A DNA stretch of 34,403 nt, taken from the NCBI GenBank assembly GCA_015493715.1, contig WGCP01000066.1:1-34403 (forward strand), read 5' to 3'. Position 1 is the stretch's first letter. Each line of letters opens with the position of its first letter. Position numbers and translations under genes: made by a program. The notes below the pieces were generated by a model. It searched no databases. It was not told where the DNA came from and worked only from the letters and a program-made list of their open reading frames with translations. Below, one piece after another: positions 31,689 through 34,403 of the stretch. The DNA is from Desulfobulbaceae bacterium (GTDB taxonomy: Bacteria > Desulfobacterota > Desulfobulbia > Desulfobulbales > Desulfobulbaceae).

Positions 31689-32688
31689 CTCCGCCTCCCT
31701 TGCCGAGAACCAGTTTGCCCTCTTCCTCAAGCTTCATGGCTATCTTGACAATGGTCTGCTGCATGGCCTCAACCTCGGAGAGACGGACCGGGCCCAGGGC
31801 CTCGAGGTCATCACGGATCATATCGGCAGCTCTGGCTGACATATTGGAAAATATTTTTTCCTTGAGCTCATCGGATGCCGTCTTCAAGGCCAGTGTCAAT
31901 GAATCGTTATTGACCTCGCGCAGGATCATCTGCAGAGAACGTCCATCCACGGCGGCAAGATCATCAAAGGTAAACATCTGTTTGCGGATCTCTTCCACCA
32001 TGTCCGGATCGACCTCTTCCAGGTTATCCAGGATATCCGCATCCAGATTGTTTTCCATGTTGTCCAGAATCTCGACCACCTTGGGAATGCCGCCGATCTG
32101 TCGTTGATCCTGGGAACCGACCACGACGCCGATTTCACGGTGCAGGGCGTCTTCGATCCGGTCGATAACGCCTGGGGAAACACTGTCGATAGTGGCGATT
32201 CGATAGATGACGTCGGCCTGCATATCTTCGGGCAGGTGACTGATAATGGCGCTGGAATGATTAGGCGTCTGGGTGGAAAGGACCAGGGCAACGGTCTGCG
32301 GGTGTTCTCGTTCAAGCAAACCGGCGACCATGCCCGGCTGCATTTTGGCAATTGTTTCCAATGGGCGGGTTTCCGTGCCTGTGATAAACTGTTTCATCAG
32401 GCTTTTGACCCGTTCCTCGTCACCGGTTCCGGCAATGGTTTTTTTGGCAAAGTCCTGCCCCTTGATGACCAGACCCGCCTGGGCCTCGGCGGACAGTTCA
32501 AATTCGGAAAGAACCGCGATTTTTACGTCCTCGGGGATATGGTCGATTTCCGCCATGGCCCTGGTGATGCGGAAGATCTCCTCATCGGTCATCTCCCGCA
32601 TGACCTTGGCGGCTGTTTCCTCACCAAGACACATCAACAGAATGGCTGCTCTCCGGATACCGTCATGTTTATCTTTTTGCTGTGCCAT
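31675..32688 (-). CDS. fliG: Flagellar motor switch protein FliG
   Basis: FliG is the C-ring protein that meets the stator and generates torque. The 337-residue product has three armadillo-like domains: an N-terminal part (IRRAAILLMCLGEETAAKVMREMTDEEIFRITRAM) and a middle EHPQTVALVLSTQTPNHSSAIISHLPEDMQADVIYRIA. The C-terminal torque region is FTFDDLAAVDGRSLQMILREVNNDSLTLALKTASDELKEKIFSNMSARAADMIRDDLEALGPVRLSEVE, in which the charged motor residues are retained. It begins 9 bp after the fliF stop. Length is normal. Confidence 0.97.
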   Translation of the reverse strand: MAQQKDKHDGIRRAAILLMCLGEETAAKVMREMTDEEIFRITRAMAEIDHIPEDVKIAVLSEFELSAEAQAGLVIKGQDFAKKTIAGTGDEERVKSLMKQFITGTETRPLETIAKMQPGMVAGLLEREHPQTVALVLSTQTPNHSSAIISHLPEDMQADVIYRIATIDSVSPGVIDRIEDALHREIGVVVGSQDQRQIGGIPKVVEILDNMENNLDADILDNLEEVDPDMVEEIRKQMFTFDDLAAVDGRSLQMILREVNNDSLTLALKTASDELKEKIFSNMSARAADMIRDDLEALGPVRLSEVEAMQQTIVKIAMKLEEEGKLVLGKGGGDELV

Positions 32689-32697
32689 GGGACGGTA

Positions 32698-34308
32698 TTA
32701 TCCTTTATCGTGGATCCAGTTTTTGAGAATATGGGCGGCAAAAACCGGGTTGGTCTGAATGGCTTCGCGGACCCGCATAAGGGGATCTCGCATCATGGTC
32801 TCGAGTTCTTTCTTTTCTTCCGCTTGTTTGGCTTCTTTTTGCTCTTCCTGCAGCTGTTGTACGGTTTTGTAATGCTGGGTGACATCTTCGCGCAGGGTCT
32901 TGAGGATCGGTCTGATCATGAGGAAATACACCATCAGGGCGCCGAGAAAAATGACACCGTAACGAATGATCGGCATGTATTGATAGAGAATGTTTTCACT
33001 TACTGATTCCACCTCACCGCTGATTTCCGGTTCGGTAAAGGGCATGGAGGTGATTTCTATTTTGTCACCACGGGCCTGCTCCAGGCCGAGGGCCGAGGCG
33101 ATCATTGTTTTCAGGGAGTCCAGTTCTTTCTTTGTCCGGGGAACGGTTTTTTTCGGTTCTTTTTTGGTTGCCGGAATAATCTTGTCGGCAACAAGAACGG
33201 ACACTGAAATGTGTTTCACCGTCCCCACCGGGTTCACGGTCTTGGAGACGACCTTGCTGATTTCATAGTTGGTCGTCTTCTGCAGGCTGCTGGAGGGTGG
33301 TGTCGCCCCGGCGGCTGTCGAACTTCCCGGTCCCTGCAGGTTTGACTGGACTCCGGGCACTCCGCCCACGATTTGTGAACCTGATTTTTCTTCGTTAATT
33401 TGTTCGCTACGGATTACCGGCTCTTCTGGATCAAAGGTTTCTTCGGTCTTCTCAAATCGGGCAAAATCAAGGGCTGCCGTTACCCGGACCATGGCATTTT
33501 TTGGACCAAGGGCAGTATCAAGCAGGGACTGGGCGCGTGCCTCCATATTTTTTTCAACCTGAATCTGGTACTCAAGCATATCAGGAGACATGGAGCCCAA
33601 TATGCCTTTATCACCGGTTTTGGTCAACACGTTGCCGTTCTGATCGATAATGGTGACTTGTTCGGGGTCAAGTCCTTCCACTGAACCGGACACCAGATAG
33701 ATGATACCCTGGATTTGGGATTCACTTAAGCGTAGTCCCGGCCTGAGATTAAGGATTACCGAGGCGGTTGCCGGTTGCTGCTGGTTTTTGAAAAGTCTTT
33801 TTTCCGGCAGGGCCAGGTGGACGCGTGCGGATTGAACGGGATTGAGCGAGGCAATGGTACGGGCAAGTTCTCCCTGTAAGGCCCGAGTAAAGTTGACCTT
33901 CTGCACAAAGTCGGTCAAGGCAAAAGACTGCTTGTCAAAAATTTCAAAACCGATGCCGCCGCCCCGGGGAAGACCGGCGGAAGCCAGCTGCAGACGCACC
34001 TCATGAACATCGCTTACCGGCACCCGGATGTTTTTTCCGTTATTGGTTAACTTGTAGGGTGTATTATTCCCCTTGAGCCACTCGATGATGGACGCGGCGT
34101 CTCCTTCATCAAGATTGGCATATAAGAGTTGGTAATCGGCGGTTCTGGCCTGGATGATGATAAAGGCAAACAGGCCCACCGAGATAAGGGTGACGGCCAG
34201 CAAGGCGAGCTTGCGTGACGTGGGCCATTCGCGCATTCGGGCGGCGAGAACCTGAAATCCGTTTTTGGGACCTTCCGCCTCAGGCGTTGGGGTGCTTTGC
34301 TCAGCCAT
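32698..34308 (-). CDS. fliF: Flagellar MS-ring protein FliF
   Basis: FliF forms the MS ring in the inner membrane, the base of the flagellum. The 536-residue product has two membrane helices (about residues 32-53 and 445-463). Between them are ring-building motifs DYQLLYANLDEGDAASIIEWLKGNNTPYKLTNNGKNIRVP and DFVQKVNFTRALQGELARTIASLNPVQSARVHLALPEKRLF. The C-terminal end MMRDPLMRVREAIQTNPVFAAHILKNWIHDKG binds FliG, whose gene follows. The start has only a weak ribosome binding site. Genes such as fliE, flgC and flgB probably lie beyond the right edge. Confidence 0.96.
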   Translation of the reverse strand: MAEQSTPTPEAEGPKNGFQVLAARMREWPTSRKLALLAVTLISVGLFAFIIIQARTADYQLLYANLDEGDAASIIEWLKGNNTPYKLTNNGKNIRVPVSDVHEVRLQLASAGLPRGGGIGFEIFDKQSFALTDFVQKVNFTRALQGELARTIASLNPVQSARVHLALPEKRLFKNQQQPATASVILNLRPGLRLSESQIQGIIYLVSGSVEGLDPEQVTIIDQNGNVLTKTGDKGILGSMSPDMLEYQIQVEKNMEARAQSLLDTALGPKNAMVRVTAALDFARFEKTEETFDPEEPVIRSEQINEEKSGSQIVGGVPGVQSNLQGPGSSTAAGATPPSSSLQKTTNYEISKVVSKTVNPVGTVKHISVSVLVADKIIPATKKEPKKTVPRTKKELDSLKTMIASALGLEQARGDKIEITSMPFTEPEISGEVESVSENILYQYMPIIRYGVIFLGALMVYFLMIRPILKTLREDVTQHYKTVQQLQEEQKEAKQAEEKKELETMMRDPLMRVREAIQTNPVFAAHILKNWIHDKG

Positions 34309-34358
34309 TGTTTACCGGAGTTTTTTTATTCATTGTGTTTGAATCGATGATTATTACA

Positions 34359-34403
34359 ATGTTCAAACGCTTAAATGTTCAAACGCTTAAACGTTCAAAC
34401 GCT
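34359..34403. repeat. 16-bp direct tandem repeat at the right edge
   Basis: The unit ATGTTCAAACGCTTAA occurs at 34359-34374 and 34375-34390, and a third copy with one change starts at 34391 and is cut by the window end. It lies about 50 bp before the fliF start, so it would be in the leader or promoter region of fliF. The array may continue beyond the window. No spacers are present. Confidence 0.9.

Noticed and set aside
30909-31730. Track start of fliH at 31730
   Set aside because: The ATG at 31688 has a strong ribosome binding site and gives a normal N-terminus. The extra 14 residues would lie within fliG.

Overview
The window is almost entirely one flagellar gene cluster. About 35 protein genes are read on the minus strand, so transcription runs from high to low coordinates. 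The left edge holds the first 63 codons of a phosphate-binding protein (pstS). Gene content and order (fliF to flgL in one run, flhF-flhG-fliA, a csrA-fliW pair) suggest a Gram-negative, polarly flagellated bacterium. P- and L-ring genes are present, which fits an outer membrane. A sulfate-reducer-like Desulfobacterota (Desulfobulbales-type) is my best guess, but it comes from recalled gene order and protein style, not from any search.

Order of transcription, from the right edge: (1) basal body and export ATPase block fliF-fliG-fliH-fliI-fliJ, a MotE-like gene, fliK, flgD and flgE, closed by a strong intrinsic terminator. (2) motA-motB-fliL-fliM-fliN-fliO-fliP-fliQ-fliR-flhB-flhA-flhF-flhG-fliA: stator, switch, export gate, placement and number control, and sigma-28. 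A small membrane protein gene with a DUF6115/DUF2802-like look follows. (3) flgF-flgG-flgA-flgH, an unfamiliar SANT/Myb-like gene, flgI and flgJ: rod, P ring and L ring. (4) A late block with two near-consensus sigma-28 promoters, one before an unknown gene plus flgM-flgN and one before flgK-flgL. (5) csrA-fliW. flgB, flgC, fliE, flagellin, fliD, fliS and chemotaxis genes are not in the window.

Most junctions overlap or nearly touch. Most of the larger gaps are filled with palindromic or dispersed non-coding repeats: fliQ/fliP, fliR/flhB, fliA/small gene, small gene/flgF, flgF/flgG, flgL/csrA and flgE/motA. Two repeats look like MITEs (non-autonomous elements with terminal inverted repeats, next to TA dinucleotides). 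A third is an imperfect palindrome, and a fourth family shares a GAAGTCT...GCTTATC core seen at several sites, once as a four-copy 17-bp tandem array. No transposase gene is present.

Points that merit a second look: the repeat-filled gaps, an FlhB with NPTR where NPTH is the family norm, a 17-codon ORF with a good ribosome binding site just before an SD-poor fliA, a foreign-looking gene between flgH and flgI, and a matched pair of sigma-28 promoters. I see no defence system, prophage, CRISPR array, rRNA or tRNA.
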